A program made the translations under genes and the position numbers. From assembly GCF_022539505.1 (NCBI RefSeq), contig NC_061513.1, positions 353,257,696-353,321,695 of the forward strand: a stretch of 64,000 nucleotides of DNA. The letters are read 5' to 3'. The notes beneath the pieces are model-generated. The model made no database searches. It worked only from the letters and a program-made list of their open reading frames with translations, and was not told the origin of the DNA. Source of the stretch: Lolium rigidum (Eukaryota > Streptophyta > Magnoliopsida > Poales > Poaceae). This document shows, piece by piece, positions 21,995 to 33,745 of the stretch; within the stretch, counting starts at the first letter, position 1; the number at the start of each line of letters is the position of its first letter.

Positions 21995-22342
21995 AACCGG
22001 AGTTGAGGAGCCGGTCATGCCAGTCCACAACTGTATCATCCTCTCGATCCACGACCACACCTTTGTCCAACTCAAACCCTCAATCTTTGATGTGATCGGC
22101 TCTTGGATTGAGTATCCTTTTTTTTTTATCGATGGAGGGATTATGTACTATTTCTTTATTTATTGATCAAGGGATCGAGTTGCACTTCTTTATTTATTGA
22201 TCGAGGGGTTTGAGTTGGCCTAGAGATCAAGGTGGTACATCACAAGCCAAACTTGGATGAGATGAGACCCTGAACTTTGATGGTGTATCTACAATTCGTA
22301 AAGAGGTGTGCTGCCGACTCCATTGTTCGCTTGCAATTGTTA
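21995..22342. other. Spacer without recognised feature
   Basis: Contains two near-identical short words (TTCTTTATTTATTGATC near 22150 and 22190) but no larger feature. Confidence 0.35.
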
Positions 22343-23371
22343 CTAGTAAACTGCACGTGCCTTGCACGGATAGAGTTTAAGCATTACCGTGAAATTCAAA
22401 TTTTGGGAGGGCCTGCTGGGTATATTTAGTATATGTAATTCAATTATCAATATCGTTAATTATTTTTCACATAAGATTGATACAAATATACACGTGGGGT
22501 TGTATGAGACAGTGATGCCTCTTAACAAACGTCTAGACACCCAACAATTGTAAATGTGCTAATCCCACAAAGTTTTGGACAAATTGTAGTATATGCGTAG
22601 CTATAAGTGTAATAACCTAAAATGGAGTCATGCTAGTCTTTAATTAATAAATAATTATTTTCAAAATATAAAAAATCATATCTTTAGCCATGCACCGTTG
22701 GTATCACACAATTTTAAAAACAACAAAACTATACTACCGAAATTGTAACGTTTGATCGAGCGACGGAGAGTACAAATGGAAAAGATTACTCATAATTATA
22801 AATAAGATAAATTATTTAAAAATTAGGAACATTTCATTGATAAAAAATACATTAAAAAATATTGGTAAAATAAAAGGAATACCAGGGTTGTTATATTTCT
22901 AAAGCGCATTTAGAGGAGAAACTAAAAAGCTATGTAGTTGTAGCATATCACGCTGTTATTTTGCTTGCCTTTCTCTTTTTTTTATCAAGCATTACATGCA
23001 GTTTTCTTTCTCTCAGCGTGTTTTTAAAGTTGCTCTCGTCTATGTTCAATGATGGCTTCGTAAACATACTGTGCTATGTGCTGCCTGCACTCTCTAAAGT
23101 CACGTTAGCTTATCGGAGATTTCTAGAGGGCAGTGGAAGAATCACGTGCGACTACAGACTACTAATTTAGAGAATGGCAGGCTTGCAGCATACTGGTGGG
23201 TCCCAACTCCCAAGACGAATCCCTGCAACATTGGTCGTCGGATTGGTCCATCGAATGGCCTATACATGTCCACGCAGTCCTCGAGGTTGAAACACTAAAC
23301 ATGAGCCGTCTGATTAGAAAGATCCGACGGTCAACATGAACTGATATTGGTACACTATATAGGAGTATAGA
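22343..23371 (-). mobile_element. Helitron, minus strand, non-autonomous
   Basis: On the minus strand the 5' end is TCTATACTCCTATATAG (from 23371). The 3' end is a 5-bp-stem hairpin CGTGC-AAG-GCACG (22356-22368 on plus) followed after 9 nt by CTAG (22343-22346). The flanks are A before TC and T after CTAG, as expected for Helitron insertion between A and T. The length is 1,029 bp with no Rep/helicase. An open plus frame 22961-23170 has no recognised content. Confidence 0.75.
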
Positions 23372-24424
23372 TAATTTGGCCATGCTCTCTTCTCTTCTCA
23401 AAGCCGCTCGTGGCAGTGGCACGTCATCGTTTCGTCACGGCTTCGCATAGCAGCAGCCTCCAATCACCAGGTGCCATTTTCCTATTCCGTGAAGAAACAA
23501 ACAAGAAACAACTATCCTTCCTTAAGGAGAACAAATCGAGTAAACTATGCCACTTTTAAAATCATTAGAAAGCGAAACTCCGTTTGACCCGTTTTGGAGG
23601 ATATGCATCAATGGATGAAGGCAGAGGCCCGGACATGACAGGTAGGTGGAGCGAACAGGACTCCTCAAACTCTAAAACTTCAAAAGCTCTGACCGCTTCA
23701 CGTCAAGCCGCCGGCCGCCCGGCCGCTCCAGAACGTTCGGCTGGTTTTCAACGTCTAGGAGGAACGTTCTACTCCTCCACATTTCCAATCAACGACATTG
23801 AAATTGAACATTAGATTAGAAAAAGAACGTCGTCCTCCGTCAGAATCATCCGACCGGCGCCAATATCAACTTTGCCACCACCGGGATTGGCGACCGTTAA
23901 CCAACCAACCAGGTGCCAATCGTCCGGCCGGCGGCGATTGCTGTCGACTGTCATCGCTGCCGCTGCAGCGCTGCTCCACCTCGATTGACCAAACGGGCGC
24001 TGGAGGATTTGTCTTCCCGGCGAGACGCCATGCATGACACAGCACGAGGAGCCAATCGGTTGGACGACAGGGCAGACTTGTCGGCTTTGGCTCGTCGTCA
24101 TGCGCGGCGTATGTGCTGAGCTGATTGACGAAGGAAAACATTGTAGTACCAGGTTCAACCTCCTTTGATGTTGCGTGCAAGACAGACGAACGAATTACGA
24201 ATGAGTACTTAATTTCTGGAGGATTTGAATTGTACACGGAAAAGATTACATCTGGAACTGTTTAGAACGATAAACTAAAAGAACATTGTGTTAACTCTAT
24301 TTTGCTTTGGGTTACCTCTCCCCAAGGTAACACCTCGTGGTTGACTCATATCTAAGGACGGCATGATGACCTGGCTGGATTTGCTTTGCTCGTCGAGTTA
24401 AGTGACGTCACGTAACCGGTGGGC
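23372..24424. other. Intergenic DNA, no gene recognised
   Basis: Several overlapping frames on both strands (23584-24237) show no conserved motif. A host 5' region cannot be excluded, but I see no supported gene. Confidence 0.35.
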
Positions 24425-24539
24425 CCATGGTTATTCGCAGTGACCTCGATACGGTTCACCTTGATGTGGACAAGGGTGACGACAATCTCCATCAACGCAT
24501 GATTGGGTTGTTTTCTAGGCTTTCACAATGGTCATGGGC

Positions 24540-27500
24540 ACTAAGGGGGGTATTTTGATGCTTTGGGATGACTCGGTGATCCATATATCCAATGTCACCA
24601 TCTCCGAGTTCTCCATGTCGGCTACTGTCACCACCATCGACTCTGAGGATGAATTCAAAATCACAAATGTCTACGGTCCTTCCACCTCCAATAAGAAAGA
24701 TGAATTCTTCAATGAGCTCCGCGGTCTGAAGCCGGCTCACGGGGTTAAGTGGCTGGCCCTTGGCGACTTTAACCAAATTCATAGGGCGCGCGACAAGAAT
24801 AAGGCGACTATCGGCCGTAGCCGCATCAATCGTTTCCGCACTTCGTTGGCCGCTGCGAGCTCAAAGAGATACATCTTCAAAACCGTCGTTTCACTTGGAG
24901 CAACGAGAGGCTTAATCCCACCTTGTGCAAGCTCGACGCTTTCTTTTGCAACGCCGCTTGGGATATTCATTTTGGCTCCCATGTCCTTTTCGCCCTTTCA
25001 TCGTCCTTATCGGACCACTGCCCGCTCCTTCTTGCCGATGACAGGGGACCTTCCCGGCCTAGGCCGTTCAAATTTGAAAATTTCTGGATTAGAGTGCCCG
25101 GTTTCTCGGATGAGGTGGCTAAGGCGTGGAACGCTCCTATTGAGCACGGGGAGCCATGCCATGTTCTCTTCCACAAGCTTCAACGTACCGGCAAGCATTT
25201 AGCCTTGTGGAGCCGAGGTCTCTTCTCCAACAACAAGGTGTTGCATCATGCCGCTCTCCTCATCATTCTCCATTTGGATATTGCCCAAGAGTCCCGTTCC
25301 CTTTCTCTTGAAGAGCGCAATCTACGTGCCATGCTTAAAAGGAAGGTTGTGAGCCTTGCGGTCATCGAGAGGGCTCGCAAGAAACAATGCGCTAGGATTA
25401 GAAACATAAAGGAAGGGGATGCCAATACTAAGTTTTTCCACATGAAGATCAATGGGCGTAAAAGAAAGAATCACATCCACCGTTTGAAGCATAACAATGG
25501 TTGGGTCACCGATCATGCGCATAAGGAAAAGATCATCCTTGATCACTTTGAAGCCGTGATGGGTAAAGGCGTGCCCCGGTCTAATGACTTTGTTTGGGAG
25601 GCTCTTGACCTTGAGGGGCCGGATTTGCTTGCTCTTGGCAACGCCTTCTCCGAGGAGGAGGTCAAGGAGGCTATTAAGCAATTGCCCGGCGATAAGGCCC
25701 CCGGCCCGGATGGTTTCACCGGGGCTTTCTACAAGCATTGTTGGGATATCATTGGCCATGACGTGATGGCGGCCATCAACCTTTTTGGGAACCTTCATGT
25801 CGCCAACCTCCATTGGCTCAATTCCGCTAATATTGTGCTCCTACCCAAGAAAGACGGCGCCGAGGAAATCACGGACTTCCGCCCCATTAGCCTCATTCAC
25901 GGCTTCGCGAAGATTGTGTCCAAGTTGTTGGCCATTAGACTTTGTCCGTTCATGGATGATCTAGTGTCCAAGGCCCAAAGTGCCTTCATCAAGAAGAGGA
26001 GTATCCACGACAATTTCCTCTATGTCAAGAACCTCGCCACTAGACTTCATAGAAGCAAGACACCGACACTCCTCTTCAAGCTTGACATCCGAAAGGCCTT
26101 CGACTCCGTGCGTTGGGACTACATCATTGACCTTTTGCAAAGACGAGGTTTCCCAAGCCGTTTCCGGAATTGGATTGTCGCCTTGCTCATCTCCTCTTCA
26201 TCGAGGGTGCTTCTCAATGGGGTGACCGGCCGTCCCATTAGGCATGGGCGTGGCTTACGTCAAGGCGATCCACTCTCCCCGCTCCTCTTTGTGCTTGCCA
26301 TTGACCCGCTCGCCAAAATTCTCGAGTTGGCTACCTCTCATGGGCTCCTCCACAAAATTCGCCGCCGGAGCACCATCGTGAGGACTTCCCTCTATGCGGA
26401 TGACGCGGCTATTTTTGTGAAGCCGGTGAAAAGCGATATTCGGAACCTTGCCGCCATCCTAAAGAGTTTCGGAGACGTCACCGGCCTTTGTACCAACTTC
26501 CAAAAGAGCTCGGTCGTGCCTATTCGTTGCGGGGAGGTGGACATGGATGATATCCTCCATGGCATACCGGTGGAAAGAGCGACCTTCCCTATCAAATATC
26601 TTGGGTTGCCTCTTACGGTGGGCGCCCTTAAAAGTGTGCATCTACAACCGCTCGCGGACAAGGTGGCCGCCAAAGTTCCCGCTTGGAATGGAAAGTATGT
26701 CACTGTGGCGGGCCGCACCGCCCTTGTCAAATCCGTCCTCGCGGCTCAATCGATTTTCCATTTGACAACGCTTGTGGTTCCCCCAAGTATCCTCCTCTCC
26801 ATCAAGAAAACTCAACGGGCTTTCCTTTGGACGGCGACGGACAAGGTCACCGGTGGGCAATGCAAGGTCAATTGGGAGGTGGTTTGTAGGCCTAAGAACC
26901 TCGGGGCCTCGGTGTTCTCAATACCGTTTTCTTTGCCCGCGCTCTCCGCTTACGTTGGCCTTGGCTTGAGTGGAAGGACCCCAACAAGATTTGGGTGGGA
27001 TTGGGTAACCCTTGCAATGAGGTGGATATGGATCTTTTCTACGCCGCCACCACCATCCTTGTTGGTAATGGAGAAAAGACTCCTTTTTGGGATGCACCTT
27101 GGCTCCATGGTGTCAAGCCCAAGGACGTTGCCCCCCTCATCTTCTCTATTTCCACTAGAAAGCGTTGGAACGTCAAGAGTGCCTTACGCAATAACGCTTG
27201 GATTGCCAAGATTGATATGGAAGCGACTTTCTCCATTGCTCATGTGCGACAATATTTGTCTCTTTGGTCTAGGCTTAGTGCCTTCGTCTTGAACCCGGGG
27301 TTATGGATGAGATTAATTGGAACCTCACGGAGAATGGCAACTATTCCTCCAAGTCCGCGTACAAGGCACAATTCTATGGCTCGATCGCGGCCCCTATTGG
27401 CTCCTCGGTGTGGAAGATTTGGGCTCCGCCGAAAATTAAGTTCTTCTCGTGGCTCTTTGTCCAAGATAGGATTTGGACTAGTGACCGTTTGGAGAGGCGC

Positions 27501-27873
27501 CATTGGGATAATTGCGGTCATTGCCCCCTTTGCAATAGGGTCCTCGAGTCGGTGGAACATCTCTTCGTCCATTGCCTGGTTTTCCATCCGTATTTGGGCG
27601 CTTATCAAGGATTGGCTTGGTCTCCATCTTCTCTCCCCCAACACTTGGACTACCCTCCCCTTCATCGATTGGTGGTACTTGATGACGAAGCATAAGGGCG
27701 TGGCGTCCATCACTCTTCTTGTGACTTGGGAAATTTGGAATGAGAGGAACGCTAGAGTTTTCAAGAACAAGCACGCCCCCCCTACGGTGGTTTTCGACAA
27801 GATTAGAAATGAGGCTAGGTTGTGGGCTCTTGCGGGAGCTAAACATGTGAACTCTTTGATGCCGCGAGAGTAG
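24540..27873 (+). pseudogene. LINE ORF2: endonuclease (partial), reverse transcriptase, zinc-knuckle; frameshifted
   Basis: Order of parts: the C-terminal half of an APE-type endonuclease (ITNVYGPS, WLALGDFNQIH, then SDHCPLLL near 25012-25036), a linker, and a reverse transcriptase. The RT has PGPDGFTGAFYKHCW, DFRPISL, KAFDSVRWDYI, LRQGDPLSPLLF and the catalytic YADD near 26393. After it comes a zf-RVT zinc-binding region (CPLCNRVLESVEHLFVHC near 27520-27575) ending at TAG 27871-27873. Frame changes occur near 24855, 26920, 27298 and 27595, so the protein cannot be made. No RNase H domain is seen. The long open stretch 24923-26915 indicates a fairly young copy. Confidence 0.9.
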
Positions 27874-27968
27874 TCGCTTGTTTTTCCATTTGGGGTCTTT
27901 CTCCTTGTAAACTCTCTCTTAATTAATGGAATTGGGCAAGGCTTTTGCCCTCTTTTCAAAAAAAAAAA
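24540..27968 (+). mobile_element. L1-type LINE, 5'-truncated, with 15-bp TSD
   Basis: ACAATGGTCATGGGC occurs at 24525-24539 and 27969-27983. The second copy directly follows a poly-A run (27958-27969). The insert lacks ORF1 and the start of the endonuclease and keeps the rest of ORF2 with a short 3' UTR. It landed in older LINE-derived sequence: the flanks 24425-24524 and 27984-28250 join into one degenerate unit that is repeated at 28310-28640. Confidence 0.9.
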
Positions 27969-27983
27969 ACAATGGTCATGGGC

Positions 27984-28870
27984 TGCTCCCGAGTTGCCCC
28001 TCGACCATCATCTCCAATCATTGTCCCATTCTTAAGTGCGAAGAACTTCCTGGCGGTGGGATTACATTGGAGGGGTTCAGTGAGATGGGTTTGATGGGCG
28101 GGTTGACAGTTTTAGGCTTCATCTTATGACAACGGGGGGATTTCTCTTCCGCTTTGATGTGGCGATGAAATCCAAGCAGCTCGTGGAGGTTGACTTGGCT
28201 TTGGTTATCTCTCCTTACGGTTGACTTATATGAAAGAAACGCACGATGATTGGATGAAATTAATTTACTCATTCAATTACAAGAGGAGTGACGTACTGGC
28301 TGACGTTTATATATGCTAACCGTGACGGACCTCAACATGGTTCACCCTGAGAGCAACGCCAATATCCATCAATGCATGATTGGATTTTTTTGTACACTTA
28401 CACAATGCTCATGGGTTCAAGGAGTTATCCCTCTATGGCCACCGTTACATGTGGCGTAACGAGCGCGGAACCCAACGCTTGTCAAGCTTGATCCTATTAT
28501 CAACACTATCGGATGGGATGAGTTGCACCACTACCGCTCGTGAGTTGCCTCGCACACCATCGACTCCGATCACTGTCCCATTCTTGAGTGTGAAGAGTTG
28601 CTCGTCGATCGGATTGTGTTGGAGGTTTAGATGATATGGGATGATTGTGTTTGGCTTTATCATGAATACGCATGGACTTATCTTCCCCTTCGATGTTGCC
28701 ATGGATTTCAGGCAACTCCTAGAGGCTGAAGTGAGCTCAAGGCACAATTCAAACATGTATACCTTGATGTGGCATCTCTTGAGAGGACCATGGATCGTCA
28801 ACAATCCAAGATCTTCTGGTGGCGTGAGGAAGACGAGTATATAATCGTTATTCCCAATCACGCTTGATTA
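27984..28870 (+). pseudogene. Degenerate LINE endonuclease-region relics, two related units
   Basis: Unit 1 (24425-24524 joined to 27984-28250) and unit 2 (about 28310-28870) share the words CAACGCATGATTGG / CAATGCATGATTGG and ATCACTGTCCCATTCTTGAG-like text. Unit 2 still reads like an L1 endonuclease C-terminus (ERGTQRLSSLDPII then DSDHCPIL in mixed frames). Stops and shifts are frequent. Confidence 0.5.
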
Positions 28871-29089
28871 CCCCGAAGTGCATGGATCGATGTAGCACCT
28901 CTCAGTGTGGAAGTATTGGGTATTGAAACACAGAAGCAAGGAAGTAAAAAAATCAATGCACTAAATTATTTAAACCTGGAAAATATGATGGGTTGTTTTC
29001 AAGTTTAAGGCAACCTATGCATTTTGGGTTTTTATTAGAGCTGAAAGTAAAAAAAAAAAAAGCAAGCAGAGCAATACATGGGTACACTT

Positions 29090-29091
<2 letters not shown>

Positions 29092-29159
<68 letters not shown>
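29092..29159. repeat. (CT)n microsatellite, about 30 units
   Basis: An almost uninterrupted CT run from 29092 to about 29152, then TTTCTCTCA. A minus frame reading RERERE across it is an artefact. Confidence 0.95.
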
Positions 29160-29269
29160 ATTGGTAACCATGAAAATCATAGATGAAAATGCACACACAA
29201 TAGTCATGCTTTAAAATCATTATTCCATTAAAATCACATGAATTGCAACAAAAGATAACATGACAAAAA

Positions 29270-29500
29270 AAGATTTGCGCGAGAAATACAAAATGCCAAT
29301 TTTGTGATGAGGATGAGACAATACATCATCTATTCTTCACATGCGTGGCGGCCAAGTATGTTTAGAGTGCGGTGGCAAAATCAATTGGAGCCACAACCAT
29401 ACCTAGCAATTTCTCACAATTGTTTCCGTGGATTGTTCGTTGTGTTGGTTCAAAACTTGTCGGCGGCATGTTGCTTTTGCTAGCGGCTGTTAGCAGCTGT
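29270..29500 (+). pseudogene. LINE relic, zf-RVT zinc-binding region
   Basis: A short frame reads RNTKCQFCDEDETIHHLFFT followed by C, the C-x2-C...H-x4-C pattern that ends plant L1 ORF2 proteins, then degenerates with a TAG near 29364. It is unrelated in sequence to the LINE at 24540, so it derives from another family. Confidence 0.6.
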
Positions 29501-30182
29501 GCGTGCTGCTTCCCCCCCCCTTAGTTGTATGTATGGGTCATTGTTGCCTACACTCCTAAAAACTCGTGAAGCTTGCTCCTTTGAACGCTAGCGGTATGCG
29601 GCGCTTTACCTTCCTAGTTCTAGTTCCTTCTGTTGCTTTTGGTTGTAATATATTCCGTTATTTATGTGATAATGGAATTTGATCCTAGTGTGAAAGAATA
29701 ATAATTCCACCGAAACCATGCATTTGTATTGCAATTGCTTAATGGACGTCCTGTCCTTTGAGGAACATCGGTTGACACACTTCCATGTGTCGTCTATACG
29801 ATTCCTCGTATACAAACAAAGCTAAGTCTCCGGAAGAAAAACTTTCGGGCGCCAAAGTTGGCCTTTTTCAAAAAAAAAAAAAAAAAAACCGGCTGCCAGT
29901 GTGCGCGGGCAGTCCATCCACGTCGTCACCTACCCGCGCCCGCGGGATTCGTACTTGCCTATCCCCTTTCCGCGAATAAACACAATCCATCCACAGGGCG
30001 GGAGCACGCTTTCCCCAGCGGCTTCTGCTTGCTTCACCTCGCCGCCGGCCACGCGCAGCAGGCGCAGTAGCCATCAGCCAATCCGCCCGAGCTCCTGCAG
30101 CCACCCCAACACAACACGGCCGCCTCCTTTCGTTTTCCCAAGCCAGCCAGCATTTGACCACCAATGGCCCCTCTCCTCTGGC
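29501..30182. other. Upstream region of CYP710A
   Basis: Contains an 18-19 bp A-run at 29870-29888, possibly the tail of an old retroposon (no duplication found). From about 29890 the DNA is C-rich and gene-proximal. A TATA-like site is annotated at 30183. Confidence 0.4.
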
Positions 30183-30190
30183 TTAAATAT
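30183..30190 (+). promoter_or_regulatory. TATA-like box of CYP710A
   Basis: TTAAATAT, 127 bp upstream of the ATG at 30317, in GC-rich promoter DNA. With a start about 30 bp downstream the 5' UTR would be near 95 nt. Confidence 0.45.
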
Positions 30191-30316
30191 GCCTCCTCTC
30201 ATGGACCAATCCCACGACAATACCCGTCTTCATAGTCTACAGCTCAGGAAGACCTTCAACACCCCGAGCTCCACGTTAACCTCAGCGAGCGAGCGACTCA
30301 GCATTGCCCTCACGCA

Positions 30317-31855
30317 ATGGTAGACCTCCCGCCATCAACCGGTTTCCCGGACCTGCGCGCCGCGGCGCCGTACCTGGCGGCGGCGGTGGCGCTCTACTTC
30401 CTGGTCGAGCAGCTGTCCTACCTCCGCAAGAAGGGCCCTCTACCAGGCCCGTCCCTCGTCGTCCCGTTCCTCGGCAGCGTCGCGCACATGGTCCGCGACC
30501 CGGCGGGGTTCTGGGACGCGCAGGCGGCGCGCGCCAGGGAGTCGGGCTCCGGCCTCGCCGCCGACTTCCTCATCGGCCGCTTCGTCGTCTTCATCCGCGA
30601 CTCGGAGCTCTCCCACCGCGTCTTCGCCAACGTCCGCCCCGACGCCTTCCACCTCATCGGCCACCCCTTCGGCAAGCGCCTCTTCGGCGACCACAACCTC
30701 ATCTACATGTTCGGCGACGACCACAAGGACCTGCGCCGCCGGATCGCGCCAAACTTCACGCCCCGCGCGCTCTCCACCTACGCCGCGCTCCAGCAGCGGG
30801 TCATCCTCGCCCACCTCCGCCGCTGGCTCGACGACCAGGCCGCCGCCGCCAACGGCGAGCCCATGCCGCTGCGGGTGCCCTGCCGCGACATGAACCTCGA
30901 GACCTCCCAGACGGTCTTCGTCGGGCCATACCTCTCCGAGAAGGCCCGGGAGCGCTTCGCCAAGGACTACGCGCTCTTCAACGTCGGCCTCATGGCCATG
31001 CCCGTCGACCTGCCCGGCTTCGCCTTCCGCCGCGCCAGGCTCGCCGTCGCGCGCCTGGTCCGCACGCTCGGGGACTGCGCGCGCCAGAGCAAGGCGCGCA
31101 TGCGCGCCGGCGCCGACCCCGAGTGCCTCGTCGACTACTGGATGCAGGACACGGTGCGCGAGACGGACGAGGCCGCCACGGCGGGGAACCCGCCGCCCGC
31201 GCACACCGACGACGAGGAGCTCGGGGGATTCCTGTTCGACTTCCTCTTCGCCGCGCAGGACGCGTCCACCTCCTCGCTCTGCTGGGCGGTCTCCGCGCTA
31301 GAGTCCCACCCGGACGTGCTCGCCCGCGTGCGCGCCGAGGTGGCGGCCGTCTGGTCGCCCGAGTCCGGCGAGCCCATCACCGCCGAGAAGATCCAGGGGA
31401 TGAGGTACACGCAGGCGGTGGCGCGCGAGGTGGTCCGCTACCGGCCGCCGGCGACGCTGGTGCCGCACATCGCCGGCGAGCCGTTCCAGCTCACCGAGTG
31501 GTACACGGTGCCCAAGGGCGCCATCGTCTTCCCGTCCGTCTACGAGTCCTCCTTCCAGGGCTTCCCGGCGCCCGACGCCTTCGACCCGGACCGCTTCTTC
31601 TCCGACGCGCGCAGGGAGGACGTGGCGTTCAAGCGCAACTTCCTGGCATTCGGCGCCGGCGCGCACCAGTGCGTCGGCCAGCGCTACGCCCTCAACCACC
31701 TCGTGCTCTTCCTCGCGCTCTTCGTCTCCGTCGCAGACTTCAAGCGGGACACCACGGACGGCTGCGACGACCCCGTGTACATGCCCACCATCGTCCCCAG
31801 GGACGGCTGCTCCGTCTACCTCAAGCAACGCTGCGCAAGCTTCCCGTCCTTCTGA
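30317..31855 (+). CDS. CYP710A: Sterol C-22 desaturase, cytochrome P450 family CYP710A
   Basis: An intact 512-residue, intronless frame. CYP710A enzymes sit in the ER membrane and introduce the C22 double bond into the sterol side chain, turning beta-sitosterol into stigmasterol with electrons from P450 reductase. Visible parts: N-terminal membrane helix at about residues 16-34, proline hinge PLPGP (41-45), I-helix AAQDASTSS (312-320), K-helix ExxR (E371-R374), DPDRF (423-427), and heme loop [10 protein letters not shown] (445-454) with the thiolate Cys452. Length and lack of introns match plant CYP710A genes. The ATG has G at -3 and +4, and no closer upstream in-frame start is needed. The shorter-lived plus frame at 30304 is an overlapping shadow caused by high GC. 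Third-position GC is extreme, as in many grass single-exon genes. It is the most secure gene in the window; no neighbour is functionally linked. Confidence 0.95.
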   Translation: MVDLPPSTGFPDLRAAAPYLAAAVALYFLVEQLSYLRKKGPLPGPSLVVPFLGSVAHMVRDPAGFWDAQAARARESGSGLAADFLIGRFVVFIRDSELSHRVFANVRPDAFHLIGHPFGKRLFGDHNLIYMFGDDHKDLRRRIAPNFTPRALSTYAALQQRVILAHLRRWLDDQAAAANGEPMPLRVPCRDMNLETSQTVFVGPYLSEKARERFAKDYALFNVGLMAMPVDLPGFAFRRARLAVARLVRTLGDCARQSKARMRAGADPECLVDYWMQDTVRETDEAATAGNPPPAHTDDEELGGFLFDFLFAAQDASTSSLCWAVSALESHPDVLARVRAEVAAVWSPESGEPITAEKIQGMRYTQAVAREVVRYRPPATLVPHIAGEPFQLTEWYTVPKGAIVFPSVYESSFQGFPAPDAFDPDRFFSDARREDVAFKRNFLAFGAGAHQCVGQRYALNHLVLFLALFVSVADFKRDTTDGCDDPVYMPTIVPRDGCSVYLKQRCASFPSF

Positions 31856-32779
31856 GCCTCAGCTGGTCGCCCTTGTCCCATTCTTCCGTCCTCCTTGTCT
31901 GTCTCTTCTTTCCTTCATCTGGTCGTGTCGAGTGATGATCTGTACTAGGACCCGGTGTTTCTTGTGTTAGTTCATTCCATTGGACCATTCATCAAATTAT
32001 TTCATTTCTCATTGCTCTAGTGCTAGCAGATGTCGCGTACCGTGTGCTCATAGTAGCTAGGCTTCAATATGTCATGTCTGAAATGGAAGTTTGCAGCTCA
32101 CTGTGTCTCGAGCACAAAAGTGTGATCCACATGTATGTATACTTTGAATCGCTATTAGTACGTGAAGGCAGTTAGGGTCTATTTTATTTGAATAAATTTG
32201 AGATTTTAGTAAACACAGACGATCATATACTACTACGTACGTGGATTCCATACACACGGATTCTGCAAGTCACTATAACACAGGTTTGTTCCACTTACTC
32301 AACAATTTAATCCAAGATATAGTGTGATACCAGGTCACTATTGAAAACGGCTCAAAGCAACTCCTCTGATAGATACTATCAAATCAACTGAAAGAAACAA
32401 AACATTAGACAATGACACATCGCACACAATGAAGGTAAACATTAGATCAAGGTGTGACAGAACCAATCGAGGACACATTGTTCATGCTTTGTTTTATTAA
32501 AAATATAAATAACACATAGTGAAGGTGTGGATGATAGATACGAGAGAATCGCGGCAGATCATACTATAAACAGAAGCAAGAAAAACATATAGATAATAAA
32601 ATACAAGAAAGAAATACAAGATCATGTCCGGAAAATTGTTTCTTTAAAAATAGGAGGGGGGACCAGGAAAAACATAGATAAGAAAATACGCGGCAAGTAA
32701 AAATCTTCTTCCGGAGATAAATACGGCACTAAAGTTATAAACCAAGTTAGGGCTTTGAAGCTGTCAAATATTTTCCTTC
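31856..32779. other. 3' flank of CYP710A, no further gene
   Basis: AT-rich after the first 100 bp, which should include the CYP710A 3' UTR. No further frame, repeat or RNA gene was recognised. Confidence 0.45.
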
Positions 32780-33745
32780 CCCCGGCAATGACCGGGAAAG
32801 AAATATCTGGAATCGGTTATGGAATCTTGACTGCCCACCGAAGGTTCATCATTTTCTCTGGAGGTTTGCAAGGGATAGCTTACCTATGAGAATTAATATC
32901 GAGAAGAAACACGTCGAATTAGATACTCGGTGCGCCGTCTGCAACACACTTTTTGAGAGTGGAGGCCATTTATTCGTGGCATGTCGCGAAGCAAGCAAAG
33001 TGTGGGATGCTCTATCTATGGGGAAAATAAGACATGAGCTGCTAGAATGTGGTTCTGCTATGGAGCTGATGGATCACGTCCTAGCTTTGCCATATGAGGA
33101 AAAAATGGTGTGGCGATGCTTTGGTGTTGGTGGACTGAGAGGAATAAAGCCAATAAAGGGGCACGTAGACTACCCTTGGCTAAATTGCAGGCCTCCGTAA
33201 TTTCATACACACAAGAATGGAAACAGCTTCTGAAGAAAGACCCAAAACAACCTGTGGATCAAATTCAGAGTTGGCAGCCACCACCTGTAGACTGGATTAT
33301 GTAAAATACTGATGGAGCTTTCAGTCCAGTCACGAGCAGGGGGGATGGGGAGCTGTCGCAAGGGACCATGAGGACGATCTGATCGTTGCTGAAGCGGGTT
33401 CAGTCCCGGCTGCTGCTGATGCACTCCATTCTGAAAGCAATTGACATGGCTGAACGGATCGGTTTTGGTCGAATCATTATTGCGACTGACTGCCAAGGCC
33501 CTAACCTCTCCAGATTATGACATGTCTGAGCTTGGTGCGTTGTTCCGTGAGGCAAAGTTCTTTCTACACACTGAATTCATAGACTTCCATGTTACTTATG
33601 TACCACGTGCTTGTAATAAACCAGCCCATGCCCTCGCTGCCTTGGGCCAGGTTGGAGTGGAAAAGGATCACCAAGTGTGGGTGGATCAGGTCCCTGCTGA
33701 TGTAAACAGGGCTTTGTACGGTGATGCTGCCGTTCAAGTTTAATG
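32780..33745 (+). pseudogene. LINE relic: zf-RVT plus RNase H domain, frameshifted
   Basis: From about 32830 the frames read a zinc-binding region (TRCAVCNTLFESGGHLFVAC, 32926-32985), then a tryptophan-containing linker (VAMLWCWWTERNKANKGARR). An RVT_3-type RNase H follows: NTDGAFSP, GWGAVARDHEDD, IIIATDC, and near the end HVTYVPRACNKPAHALA, stopping at 33742. At least three shifts separate the parts (near 33110, 33345 and 33490). Such a tail is typical of plant L1 elements with a C-terminal RNase H. The endonuclease, RT and poly-A are missing. Confidence 0.75.

Noticed and set aside
29088..29207. Arg-Glu repeat frame on the minus strand
   Set aside because: Translation of the CT microsatellite.
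30304..31935. 543-codon frame overlapping CYP710A
   Set aside because: Arg/Pro/Ala-rich off-frame shadow caused by very high third-position GC; the overlapping frame has complete P450 motifs. The long minus frames there are shadows as well.
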